64,000 nt of DNA. It comes from Amycolatopsis sp. 2-15. Lineage in GTDB: Bacteria > Actinomycetota > Actinomycetes > Mycobacteriales > Pseudonocardiaceae. Under the pieces are notes generated by a model. It did no database searches, was not told the DNA's origin, and worked only from the letters and a program-made list of their open reading frames with translations. This document shows, piece after piece, positions 38,149 through 46,907 of the stretch; position 1 is the stretch's first letter; each line of letters opens with the position of its first letter. The position numbers and the translations under genes are program-made. The stretch spans positions 7,410,001 through 7,474,000 of the forward strand of contig NZ_CP127294.1 of assembly GCF_030285625.1 (NCBI RefSeq). The letters are read 5' to 3'.

Positions 38149-38373
38149 TACCTTTTTCGTGGCTCTCGATCAGGGAGTTGTGGTCGCCGGGTTCGGCATG
38201 ACTGACGCCCCCAGTCGTAGGCATGATCCGGGGGGTGGTGTCACCGGGCCTGGTGGCATCGAGGGACCGCTGATAGGGACACGGCCGCCGCAGGGTAGGT
38301 CTCGTCGTAACGTGGGTGCCGGCCATCGATGCCAGACCGGTGACCACGTCGCGGCGAACGAACGGCATGGTGG
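38149..38373 (+). ncRNA. candidate bridge RNA region in the IS110 left end
   Basis: IS110-group elements encode a structured guide (bridge/seek) RNA in the non-coding end beside the recombinase gene. Here the only non-coding space of useful size is this left end of about 225 nt. It is rich in short inverted repeats and contains a G-rich tract (GGGGGGTGGTG, about 38230-38240) that could pair with the C-rich insertion site. I did not fold it; the assignment rests on family knowledge and position. Confidence 0.5.
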
Positions 38374-39579
38374 ATGAGCAGCAGTTTCGGGGTGTTCCTC
38401 GGCCTGGATGTCGGCAAAGGTGGCCACCACGCGGTCGGCCTGGACCCGGACGGGAAGCGGCTGCATGACGGGCCGCTGCCCAACACCGAACCGAAGCTGC
38501 GGGCGCTGTTCGCCAAGCTCGCCCAGCACGGAACGCTGCTGGTCGTGGTGGACCAGCCGGCCACGATCGGGGCGCTGCCGGTCGCGGTCGCACGCGCGGC
38601 AGGGCATCAGGTGGCCTACCTGCCCGGACTGGCGATGCGCCGCATTGCCGATCTCTACCCGGGCCGGGCGAAGACCGATGCCCGGGACGCGTTCGTCATC
38701 GCCGATGCTGCCCGCTCGCTGCCGCACACGCTGCGGCCGGTCGACGTCGGCGACGACGCCTTGGCCGAGCTGGATGTGCTGGTCGGGTTCGATGACGACC
38801 TGGCCGGCGAGGCCACCCGCATCGCCAACCGGATCCGTGGTCTGCTCACCGGTATCCACCCCGCCCTCGAACGCGCCATCGGACCACGGATCAGCCACCC
38901 GGCCGTTCTGGAACTCCTCTCCCGCTGCGGCGGACCGGCCGGCATCGCCAAAGCGGGCCGCCGCAAACTCGCCGCGATCGCCAAAGTCCACGCACCCCGC
39001 ATGGGCGACGCACTCGTCGACGCAATCATGACCGCTCTCGACGAGCAAACCGTCACCGTTCCAGGCACCGCAGCCGCAGACACCGTGCTGCCCCGGCTCG
39101 CGGACAGCCTGAAAACCGTGCTTCAGCAACGCAAAGCCGTCGCCGAGCAGGTCGAGGGGATACTCGATGCGCACCCTCTTGCCGGGGTCCTGATCTCGAT
39201 GCCCGGCATCGGGGTCAGGACCGCAGCCCGCATCCTGCTGGAGATCGGTGACGCCTCGAACTTCAAGTCCTCCGGGCACTTGGCCGCCTACGCGGGCATC
39301 GCCCCTGTCACCCGCAGTTCTGGGTCTTCGATCAAGGGCGAACATCCCGCGCGAACCGGCAACCGCAAGCTCAAACGCGCCTTTTTCCTCGCCGCGTTCG
39401 CCGCCCTGGCAGACCCGACCAGCAGGACCTACTACGACCGCAAACGCGCCGAGGGCAAGAAACACAACGCAGCACTCATCTGCCTGGCCCGCCGCCGCTG
39501 CGACGTCCTCTACGCCATGCTGCGCAACGGCACCCACTACCGCCACCCCGAACCCGCTCCCACCACAACCGCGGCTTGA
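38374..39579 (+). CDS. IS110-family transposase (DEDD recombinase)
   Basis: The product is 401 residues. The N-terminal RuvC-like DEDD domain starts FGVFLGLDVGKGGHHAVGL with the first Asp. Further acidic residues lie in VVVDQPA and in GRAKTDARDAFVIADAAR. The C-terminal Transposase_20 domain has ISMPGIGVRTAARILLEIGD and the conserved AYAGIAPVTRSSG with the catalytic Ser. Both halves are intact and the length is normal for the family, so the element is probably active. Confidence 0.95.
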   Translation: MSSSFGVFLGLDVGKGGHHAVGLDPDGKRLHDGPLPNTEPKLRALFAKLAQHGTLLVVVDQPATIGALPVAVARAAGHQVAYLPGLAMRRIADLYPGRAKTDARDAFVIADAARSLPHTLRPVDVGDDALAELDVLVGFDDDLAGEATRIANRIRGLLTGIHPALERAIGPRISHPAVLELLSRCGGPAGIAKAGRRKLAAIAKVHAPRMGDALVDAIMTALDEQTVTVPGTAAADTVLPRLADSLKTVLQQRKAVAEQVEGILDAHPLAGVLISMPGIGVRTAARILLEIGDASNFKSSGHLAAYAGIAPVTRSSGSSIKGEHPARTGNRKLKRAFFLAAFAALADPTSRTYYDRKRAEGKKHNAALICLARRRCDVLYAMLRNGTHYRHPEPAPTTTAA

Positions 39580-40433
39580 CAACCACATAGGGACCCCCCC
39601 CACCCACCCGAATCGGGCACACGCGAGCTGGGGCCGCCGCCTGCACCGCCTGGAACCCGATCCAGCCACAGCACCATGGGTGCGGTGGATCTTCCAGCAA
39701 CGAGCCACCGGACGCAGCGTGGCCGGCATCGCCCGGGAGTTGAACGACCGGAGCATCCCGTGCCCGTCGAGCGCCGACCGGGACCGGAACCGACACCGGA
39801 CGAAGCACGAGTGGATCGTCCGGACCATTGTGGGGATACTCGGGAACCCTCGATATACCGGGCGCCAGGTGTGGAATCGGCACGGCGCCAGCACCACGTC
39901 TCCTGTCCGCCGCCGCCGTCCGCAAGTCCGGTCGGCGGCGGCGCGAGGCTGGGCAGAATCGGAGGAGAACACACATCCGGCTCTCGTGGACGAGGCGACG
40001 TTCCTGGCGATCCAGGGCATGCGGGCAGGCCGACCCACGAAGTACGGCGGCACCAGGACGTACGTGCTTGCCGGACTCGTGCAATGTCAGCTGTGCGGCC
40101 GTCGGCTGGACTCGCACTGGGTCAATGGCCGCCCCGGCTACCGCTGCCGCCACGGCCACACCAGCGCCCGTAACCGCCCACCAGAGCTCGCCAAGAACGT
40201 TTACGTCCGCGAAGACCACCTACTCAACGACCTTCGCGCGCGATTCGCCGAGACTGCAGGTGACGATGCGGCCGCGATCGCCGACTACCTGAGAACGAAC
40301 GACCTAACGATCATGTGTGGCGGCCCGACTCGAGAAGTCAAGGCATGCAGCCCACAATGCGGGCTTGCCACGATAGCCGAGACCGCCGGAGGGCAGCTGC
40401 TGTTACTCTGACCTGGCTTCGACGCGCGGCTCT

Positions 40434-40482
40434 ATGGGGTAATTGAGTGTCCGAGACGATCTTGCACGTTAACCACAACGCT
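40434..40482 (+). repeat. dispersed repeat copy 3 joined to IS256-type end
   Basis: The first 22 bases equal 21128-21149. They run directly into the repeat found at 11.7 and 26.9 kb, here with one G missing. This copy therefore joins the two repeat families into one sequence. A further stretch to about 40550, with CTGCAGGTTCC and CCCCATGGGG, resembles the DNA upstream of the IS256 remnant. Confidence 0.72.
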
Positions 40483-40770
40483 CCGGATCCCTGGCTGACC
40501 TGCAGGTTCCCTCTTGTCGACCCCGAAGCCACCCCACGCCCCATGGGGACGACAACGCTGGCCGCTATCGAGAAGTTCGCCCGCTGACAAGTCGCCACCT
40601 CGCCCGGCAGGGCGGGGTGGCGATCCGGTCGATCGTGTCGTTGTCGCAGTCGATCTCGACCATGTCCGGGACGACGTAGGGACCCAGCGCCGGCCAGGAA
40701 GCGCCCGCGCCGCGACCCGGACGGCGACGTCGACATGGACGGCTGAGCGTCCCGGCGTAACGTCGAGTAT

Positions 40771-41325
40771 ATGTTGTTTCGGGACGGCCAGTACCGGTCC
40801 GGTCCGCAGTCGGCCGAGCTATTGGTGAAGACGCGGCGCACTGGACTCGGCTCGCGCGTCGGGCACGATCTCACGATCGAGGCGTCAGAGTGGGTTGCCG
40901 CCGTGTGGGTGAACACGGCGGACCCCGCGTTGTCCTCGGTCTCGGTCGACGTCGTCGCCGGCTCGCTGCGGGTGCGGTCCGGAAGCGGCGGAATCAAACC
41001 GCTCACCGACTCCGACCGCGCCGAGATCGAGAAAAACATTCAGACGAAGATTCTGCACACCGACCGATATCACGCAATCACGTTCCACTCGACGCGAGTC
41101 ATCCAAGATGGCGAATCGCTCACCGTCGACGGCAATCTGACCATCATGGACCAGTCACATCCGATCACCGTGCTGGCCACGGTCAGCGACGACCGCAGGA
41201 TCCGAGGCGGCGCAACCATAGTCCAGACACAATGGGGCATCAAACCCTATTCGGCGTTTTTCGGGGCGCTGAAGCTGGCAAACGAGGTCGCAATCGAGTT
41301 CGACGCGAAACTCACCCCGCCCTAG
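40771..41325 (+). CDS. YceI-family protein
   Basis: The product is 184 residues starting MLFRDGQYRSGPQSAELLVK. The segments GLGSRVGHDLTIE, ILHTDRYHAITFHST and VDGNLTIMDQSHPITV follow the YceI lipocalin-like pattern, in which a beta barrel binds isoprenoid-like lipids. There is no signal peptide, so this is a cytoplasmic member. It has no operon partner. Any link to the biosynthetic cluster that starts 2-3 kb downstream is unsupported. Confidence 0.82.
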   Translation: MLFRDGQYRSGPQSAELLVKTRRTGLGSRVGHDLTIEASEWVAAVWVNTADPALSSVSVDVVAGSLRVRSGSGGIKPLTDSDRAEIEKNIQTKILHTDRYHAITFHSTRVIQDGESLTVDGNLTIMDQSHPITVLATVSDDRRIRGGATIVQTQWGIKPYSAFFGALKLANEVAIEFDAKLTPP

Positions 41326-41784
41326 CCACGCAGAATCATCAGGCCGGCCGCCGCTCGCCGAAATGCAGCATACTGGGTGCCGGCTGAGCGCGGTGGTCGT
41401 GGACAATGGTTAGGCTGGCCCGGCAGGCGCTCACAATCTGGCGAGTGGCGATGCCCTTGGGGGTGCGGCGGCAGCGCGGGCAAGCCATTGTCACGTCGCC
41501 AGTACGCAAACGAGAGCGACCGTAGCAGTTTTATTGAGGCTGACGGAAGAATTTTCTCCGTATTCCGAAACCGTGATAAACAACAACTATTGGGAGATTA
41601 TAGCGCAAGCACCGAACACTCGGAAGTGCGAGTCGTGACATTTCAGGACAAGTTTCGGGATGAACACGATCAAGCGGCCCAAAAGGGGCAATTCCCTGCG
41701 GTTGAGCTATCCGAGTGACGCCCGTACCGACGCTGTCGAAGATCACGTAAATTCGTGAGACGGTTGCCGCTGCGCGGCGGAAGG
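41326..41784. other. no gene recognised; low-GC patch
   Basis: This 459-bp stretch contains no convincing gene. Around 41520-41620 it is clearly richer in A and T than its surroundings, which suggests foreign or degraded DNA. Confidence 0.4.
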
Positions 41785-41995
41785 TGAACGGGGTCCGGAT
41801 CGAGCCGGGGAGATCGAATCCATGCTGCGCGACTGCCCGGCGGTGGCCCAAGGGGTCGTCGTCGCGATGCGGAACCCCGACGGCCGGGCTGTCGGGCTGG
41901 TGGCGTGGGTCGTGCCGAGCGGGCAGGGGACGGCCAACATCGCGGCCCAGCGGGGTCTGGTGCCCGCGAACATGATGCGGGTCCGCCGGACTGGT
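41785..41995 (+). pseudogene. fragment of an NRPS adenylation domain
   Basis: The plus strand reads VNGVRIEPG, then after a one-base shift IESMLRDCPAVAQGVVVAMR and VGLVAWVVPSG. This matches the end of an AMP-binding adenylation domain, where VNGxRIEPGEIE precedes the C-terminal subdomain. Nothing on either side continues the domain. It is a relic of a nonribosomal peptide synthetase that once stood here. Confidence 0.65.
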
Positions 41996-42492
41996 AGCGA
42001 AGGTGCTGACCGCGGCAGAGCCGTTGAGCGGTGCGGGAGGAGGTGCTCGACGAGGTACCTGAGATTGCCGATGCTTCCCCGTTCCGGGGTCGCGCAACGG
42101 TAAGACCCCGGATTCGTCGCTCGCAGCGCACTCCGCGCTCGAAGAGGTGGGCTCGGAGAGGGCGTCTGAGAACTGATGTCACTGGTCTGGGCTGCGGGAG
42201 TCGTCGGGACATGGTCATGATCATGGTTTCGTAGTGTTCAGGTAGTGTTTCGCAGTCGCGGACGCAGCGGCGGTGTTTGGCGGGAAGTCGGCCATTCTTT
42301 AGTTAGTGGTGTGATCCCAGCTGTTTTTCGGGGTCGGTTGCGGTTCCCGAGTGGCAGGACGGGGGGTTTCCTGGGTTGATTTAGCCTCGCGTTAATCGCT
42401 GATTAGGGGTGTGCGGGTCTTGAAGTCGGTTGGTGGCGAGTCGCTGTATTCAAACGAGTATAAATGTCGTGCGTGGCGGGAAAGGGGCTAGT
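41996..42492. other. leader region of the StrR-type regulator
   Basis: About 500 bp without a recognisable gene. The part nearest the regulator (42370-42490) is less GC-rich and probably holds its promoter. I could not fix a -35/-10 pair. GAAAGGGG at about 42480-42487 is the likely ribosome site of the next gene. Confidence 0.4.
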
Positions 42493-43518
42493 GTGAATTC
42501 GGCTTCGGTTCGAGACTTCAAGCTGTCGACAATTGGCAACGAGTCGCAGTTGACCGGATCAGTGAAAACTTCCGCGCTGATGGACATCGGGTTGCTGCAA
42601 CTTTCTGGATCGTTGCGCGTAGACGGTGAAGATCCGGTGCATGTCCGGTTGCTGGCAGATGTCGAGGGAGAACTTCCGCCGATCCTGATCCATCGACAGA
42701 CTATGCGCGTCTTGGACGGACGACATCGATTGCGGGCGGCAATGCTGCGCGGGGAAGAAAAGATTGCCGTCACGTTCTTTGACGGTGATGAGAACCAGGC
42801 GTTCATCATGGGCGTCAGGGCGAACGTCATGCATGGCCTTCCTCTGTCGTTGGCTGACCGGCGGGCTGCCGCGGCTCGAATAATCAAGGCTCATGCCGAG
42901 TGGTCGGATCGCGCGATCGCGGCGGTGTCCGGTTTGTCGGCCGATACGGTCGGTGCGATCAGGCGGTGCTCAACTGATGGTTCCGGGCAGTTGAACAAGC
43001 GTGTCGGCCGGGACGGAAAGACGCGGCCAGTAGATCCGACGGTGGGGCGGCTGCGGGCGGCTGAGTTGTTCACTGCCAAGCCGGACGCATCGCTGCGCGA
43101 GGTAGCGAGGGAGGCGGGTATCGCCGCGGGTACGGCCAGGGATGTCAGGGAACGGATACGGAAGGGACTGGAACCGACTCGAGGCTCCGAGGGGCATCGG
43201 GCGGTCGATTCGGAAAAGGACCAGGTACGCATTTCTTCGAAGTCGGGCCCGGAGTCTTCGCTGGCGGGACTGGAGCAAGTGCTGGCTATACTGCAGGACT
43301 TGAGGAAGGATCCGTCGCTACGGTTCAATGATTCCGGACGACGTGTTTTGCATCTGCTCGATCAGCACGCGCTGACAAGGGAGGACAAGTCTGTCCTGGT
43401 GTCGGGTGCGCCGCCGCATTGTGCGATTGTGATCGCGAGGCTCGCTCAGGCTTACTCGACCGTGTGGAAGGCATTGGCAGAGGAGATCGCGCAGCAGGTG
43501 AAAACTCTGGCGGTTTGA
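42493..43518 (+). CDS. StrR-type (ParB-like) cluster-situated activator
   Basis: I place the start at the GTG at 42493, which has GAAAGGGG about 6 nt upstream; an in-frame start at 42430 lacks one. The product is 341 residues. The ParB-like N-terminal half contains LPPILIHRQTMRVLDGRHRLRAA and IAVTFFDGDENQAFI, then LPLSLADRRAAAARII and WSDRAIAAVSGLSADTVGAIR (a helix-turn-helix). These match StrR of streptomycin and its relatives that switch on antibiotic clusters. The C-terminal 120 residues are divergent. It lies ahead of the YcaO-TfuA cluster on the same strand and is the obvious candidate activator. Confidence 0.85.
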   Translation: MNSASVRDFKLSTIGNESQLTGSVKTSALMDIGLLQLSGSLRVDGEDPVHVRLLADVEGELPPILIHRQTMRVLDGRHRLRAAMLRGEEKIAVTFFDGDENQAFIMGVRANVMHGLPLSLADRRAAAARIIKAHAEWSDRAIAAVSGLSADTVGAIRRCSTDGSGQLNKRVGRDGKTRPVDPTVGRLRAAELFTAKPDASLREVAREAGIAAGTARDVRERIRKGLEPTRGSEGHRAVDSEKDQVRISSKSGPESSLAGLEQVLAILQDLRKDPSLRFNDSGRRVLHLLDQHALTREDKSVLVSGAPPHCAIVIARLAQAYSTVWKALAEEIAQQVKTLAV

Positions 43519-43622
43519 GGTCTTCTCGAGCCAATGTCGCACCGTGTGGGTTCCGGAAGCCTGCCCACGCCTCCGACCTGCGATGACAGGAACCGTCAAC
43601 GGACGCGGCATGATCGCCGGCG

Positions 43623-43760
43623 ATGGCGTTGCGTCTGCTTTGCCTGATTTCCATCCGCCTGCTGGTGCTGCTCGGCCGCGCGCCAGCGTCCAAGGAAGTC
43701 GAGTTGCTGGTGCTGGGCCACGAGCTCGAGTGCTGCGCAGCAAGGATGGGAACCTCGTCC
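43623..43760 (+). pseudogene. N-terminal relic of an integrase-type transposase
   Basis: The frame reads MALRLLCLISIRLLVLLGR, then SKEVELLVLGHELECC. It resembles the start of the integrase-core transposases whose N-terminus is hydrophobic and continues AKDAELLVLRHEVAVLRR. Homology ends after about 45 residues. This relic marks the left side of the biosynthetic cluster as a former insertion site. Confidence 0.5.
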
Positions 43761-43888
43761 GGACTGGGCCTGCCGGGGCTGTGTTCGAGGCGTCGGCGCA
43801 TCCTGCGCTGACGCACGACTCGGCAGGCTGCTTCGACTGTCGTGAGCCGGCTCGCTGACGGTACAGTTTCGAAGATGACGCCCAGCAC

Positions 43889-45106
43889 ATGCCGTCCCGG
43901 AAGACGCGGCTCGAGATGACTGCACCGGGCGGCGACTACTTGACCACGGCCGAGGCGGCGAAGAGGCTGGGAGTCAAGACGCAAACGGTTTACGCCTATG
44001 TCAGCCGGGGTATGCTCCGCCGGGTCCGGGTGACGGGACAGCGCACGAGCATGTTCGTCCGGGCGGAGGTGGACGGGCTGGCGCGTCGGTCGCGGGAGAG
44101 CAGCAGGCCAGCAGGTTCGATCGAGCGGGTCGCCAGCGCTCTCACCCTCATCAAAGACGACGAACTTTACTTCCGGGGTCGGCGGGCGACCGATCTCATC
44201 GCCTCAGAGTCCGCTGAGTCTGTCGCGTCCCTTCTGTGGACCGGTGAGTGCGTCGCGGACCCAGGATTCGTCGCCTCCTCGCGAGGTATCGCACGGGCGC
44301 GGACCGCATCAGCTGGGCTACCCGAGTCAGCACATCTCGCTGACGGTTTGCGAGTTGGCGTTATCGCGCTCGGCGCGGCTGATCCAGCGCGTGACGACTT
44401 CACGCCCGCTTCAGTGATCCGGATGGCGCGCGAGATGATCGGTGCGGTGGTCGACGCGCTGCCTGGACCGCCCGGCAGCGGTGGTATCGCGGACCGGCTG
44501 GCCCTGAAATTGTGCGGGCGTCCGGGCGCGGTCCCGGTTCTCGGCAGCGCGCTGATGCTGCTAGCCGACCACGGCCTGGCCGCGTCGACCGTGGCTGCGA
44601 GGATCGCCGCCAGCACAGGGGCACATCCCTACGCGACAGTTTCGACTGGCTTGAGTGCGTTGGACGGTCCTCACCACGGTAGTGCGAGCACGTCGGCATA
44701 TCGATTCCTCGGCGAGGAGTTGGGCAATCGCTCGGGTCGACAGCGATACCGGGCTGGGCGGCTTCCGGTCCCCGGGTTCGGCCACCGGGTCTACCGCAAA
44801 AGGGATCCCCGCGCAGAAGCTCTTCTGCGGATGCTTCCCGGCAGCCGTGTCACTGAGACTGTCGACCGGATCGTCGCGAAGCTGGGCGGCCGTCAGAACA
44901 CTTTCCCGAACGTGGACCTCGCGCTAGCGGCGATTTCGCACACCTATTCGATGAGGCAGGATGCGGGCGAGGTCGTTTTCGCGATCGCACGTATGGTCGG
45001 TTTCGTCGCGCACGCGATTGAGGAATATCAGGAGCCACGCATGCGGTTTCGCCCGGCGGGGATCTACGCGGGTCCTGCGGCGGTCGGGTACGCGAACGAA
45101 GTATAA
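43889..45106 (+). CDS. citrate synthase-like enzyme fused to an N-terminal HTH
   Basis: The product is 405 residues from the ATG at 43889 (an internal ATG at 43916 is also possible; neither has a strong ribosome site). Residues about 15-55 form a MerR/excisionase-type helix-turn-helix (YLTTAEAAKRLGVKTQTVYAYVSRG). The rest follows citrate synthase: LADHGLAASTVAAR, GPHHGSAS with the catalytic His, PGFGHRVYRKRDPRA, FPNVDLALAAI with the catalytic Asp, and VGFVAHAIEE. Key residues are thus present. Such HTH fusions exist in actinomycetes but their reaction is poorly defined. In this cluster it may condense an acyl-CoA with an oxo acid, or act as a regulator that senses such a compound. Confidence 0.8.
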   Translation: MPSRKTRLEMTAPGGDYLTTAEAAKRLGVKTQTVYAYVSRGMLRRVRVTGQRTSMFVRAEVDGLARRSRESSRPAGSIERVASALTLIKDDELYFRGRRATDLIASESAESVASLLWTGECVADPGFVASSRGIARARTASAGLPESAHLADGLRVGVIALGAADPARDDFTPASVIRMAREMIGAVVDALPGPPGSGGIADRLALKLCGRPGAVPVLGSALMLLADHGLAASTVAARIAASTGAHPYATVSTGLSALDGPHHGSASTSAYRFLGEELGNRSGRQRYRAGRLPVPGFGHRVYRKRDPRAEALLRMLPGSRVTETVDRIVAKLGGRQNTFPNVDLALAAISHTYSMRQDAGEVVFAIARMVGFVAHAIEEYQEPRMRFRPAGIYAGPAAVGYANEV

Positions 45107-45439
45107 TGTGAAGTTTTCGATCCCATTTTGTTTCACTTGGTGGTCTTGGACTACTCCATTTGGGCAAGCTTTTGATCGAAGTCCCGGCAGACCCTGTGGT
45201 TCAGGGTAAAGTGGATATTGTGCGAGTCGGCGATCGGATGGCGCGCATGACCCGCGTTGTCGATTTCATTCTGTGGTTGTTTCCATAGGCAACCGTGGGC
45301 TTGTTTGATGTGGCAATACGACCGATATTGCTGACGGATCTTTCTTTCCGGGAATGCTTGAGTAATTATTGCTTCGTTAGTGCAACGTGATATAAAAGTG
45401 AATTTCTACTGCGAATCTTTTGGAAATTTGGGATGAATC
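45107..45439. promoter_or_regulatory. AT-rich intergenic region, likely promoter of the dehydrogenase operon
   Basis: These 333 bp separate the citrate synthase-like gene from the aldehyde dehydrogenase operon. The last 100 bp are markedly AT-rich for this genome, with runs such as GTGATATAAAAGTGAA at about 45387-45402. A promoter for the following six-gene operon is expected here, but I cannot assign one. No gene is visible. Confidence 0.45.
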
Positions 45440-46888
45440 ATGCCTTTTTCGAAGCTCGACGCCCCTGGTCTGGAGCACGTGATCGGCGACAGCCGGATGC
45501 CGGGCACGGGACATGTCGAGGTGACCGATGCGCCCGATGGATGCCCTCTCTATCAGTGTCCGATGGGGACGGCATCCGAGGTTGACTTCGCGGTCGGCTG
45601 CGCTGCCGAACAGTTCTCCGCCTGGCGGTGGAGCACGAGCAGCGAACGATCGCGGATGCTCGGTCGAGCGGCGCGATTTGTCGCCGATGCGGCTGATGAG
45701 ATCGCCGGCCAGGTCACCCTGGAGACGGGCAAGACGCTCGCCGAGGCCCATTCGGAAGTACGGTCCGCGGCACGTATTCTCGAGACCACCGCGGGGTTCG
45801 TCCCAGCGACTGCGGGAACGGTGACAACCGACCATTCGCGCAAAGTATGGGGTTTGGAACTCACCGAGCCCGCAGGTGTCGTGGCCGTGATCGGCACGTG
45901 GAATATGCCGGTTCAAGTCGCTGCGCTGAAGATCTCTGCCGCTCTCGCCGCCGGGTGCGCAGTCATTTACAAGCCTTCCCCGCTCGCTGCTGCGACCGCA
46001 GGCATGCTGGTCGACGCTTTCGAACGGGCTGGACTTCCGGTGGGCACTTGTGCGATTCTGCACGGTGGTGCCGAAACAGCGCAGCTGCTCGCGTCGCACA
46101 GCGGCATCGCCGTAGTGTCCGTCACGGGGAGCGAACTGGCCGGGCAAGAGTTGATGCGCAGCGCAGCGTCCGGGGCGAAACGCTGTGTTCTCGAACTCGG
46201 CGGGAAGAGCGCGAACATCGTGTTCGCCGATGCGGATCTCGATCGTGCGCTTCAGGGCGTAGTCACTGGATTCGTGCGGAATCAGGGAGCCGTGTGCACG
46301 GCGGGTTCCCGGATATTGATTCAAGACGAGGTCTACCCGCAGTTCCTGGAGCGGCTCGCTCTCGCAGTCGAAGCCGTCCGGGTGGGTGATCCTTTCACGG
46401 CTGTCGACGTGGGCGCGGTTCGCAGCCAGGAGCACTGCGATGCCCTCAGCGACTCGCTTGAGAAGGCGGTCGCGTTCGGCGCGAAGGTGTGTGCGGGCGG
46501 TGGACAGGTGACGGTCCCGGGACGGTCGGGTGCGTACTTCCGGCCCGCGCTGGTCGCTGAAGTCGATCAGCGTGACTCGCTATGGCAGGACGAACTGTTC
46601 GGCCCGGTTGCCGTGTGTGCGCCGTTCCGCGACGAGCGGGATGCGATCAGTCTTGCGAACGACTCGCGGTTCGGCCTCGCCGCGGGAATCTGGGCTCGCG
46701 ATCTAACCCGTTTGGAGCGGGTCTGGCGCGAACTGGACGTTGGTACCGTCTACGTCAATTCCTACCACCGCATCGATTCCGTGCCGCTGGCCGCAAGCGG
46801 CAGGAAGATGTCCGGACATGGCGCTGAACACGGTGCTGCCGGAATTCGCGAGTTTCTTGCCAGCAAGAGTGTGCATATCTACCGCTGA
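45440..46888 (+). CDS. NAD(P)-dependent aldehyde dehydrogenase
   Basis: The product is 482 residues, normal for the ALDH superfamily. The catalytic elements are visible: the Asn in GTWNMPVQ (about residue 154), the general base Glu in VLELGGKSAN (about 252) and the nucleophile Cys in NQGAVCTAGSR (about 286). The C-terminal FGPVAVC and NDSRFGLAAGIW segments are also conserved. It oxidises an aldehyde to an acid. The substrate is unknown but belongs to the pathway encoded by the tightly linked RraA, SDR, AKR and Gfo/Idh genes. The RraA gene follows after 19 bp. Confidence 0.9.
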   Translation: MPFSKLDAPGLEHVIGDSRMPGTGHVEVTDAPDGCPLYQCPMGTASEVDFAVGCAAEQFSAWRWSTSSERSRMLGRAARFVADAADEIAGQVTLETGKTLAEAHSEVRSAARILETTAGFVPATAGTVTTDHSRKVWGLELTEPAGVVAVIGTWNMPVQVAALKISAALAAGCAVIYKPSPLAAATAGMLVDAFERAGLPVGTCAILHGGAETAQLLASHSGIAVVSVTGSELAGQELMRSAASGAKRCVLELGGKSANIVFADADLDRALQGVVTGFVRNQGAVCTAGSRILIQDEVYPQFLERLALAVEAVRVGDPFTAVDVGAVRSQEHCDALSDSLEKAVAFGAKVCAGGGQVTVPGRSGAYFRPALVAEVDQRDSLWQDELFGPVAVCAPFRDERDAISLANDSRFGLAAGIWARDLTRLERVWRELDVGTVYVNSYHRIDSVPLAASGRKMSGHGAEHGAAGIREFLASKSVHIYR

Positions 46889-46907
46889 ACGGCACGGGGA
46901 GACGAAG

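Larger units (their letters stand above)
38149..39592 (+). mobile_element. IS110-family insertion sequence, complete
   Basis: The element is about 1.44 kb and is flanked on both sides by runs of C, so the exact ends cannot be fixed to the base. There are no inverted repeats and no obvious target duplication, as usual in IS110. A non-coding left end of about 225 bp precedes the transposase gene, and only about 13 bp follow its stop. It interrupts the serine recombinase. Confidence 0.85.
37532..40411 (+). pseudogene. large serine recombinase split by IS110
   Basis: The 5' part (37532 to about 38148) encodes the resolvase catalytic domain with the nucleophile Ser42 in FYGRMST, VVIGEYERAFYGDQF, and the start of the Recombinase domain (GRFLGGRPPYGYRLADAG). 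The 3' part (about 39593-40411) continues with HRLEPDPATAPWVRWIFQQR, NPRYTGRQVWNR and a zinc ribbon (CQLCGRR ... YRCRHG), ending LLLL at 40411. An IS110 element lies between them in a run of C. Without the element the frame rejoins at GP/HPNRAH. This family integrates and excises genomic islands. Precise IS loss could restore it. Confidence 0.87.

Noticed and set aside
38170..40053. 627-codon minus-strand frame across the IS110 element
   Set aside because: It is antisense to an intact IS110 transposase with all catalytic motifs.
46740..46907. N-terminal extension of the RraA-like protein back to 46740
   Set aside because: It would overlap the aldehyde dehydrogenase gene in another frame and lacks a ribosome site. 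The ATG at 46908 has GGGGAGA upstream and fits the family length.
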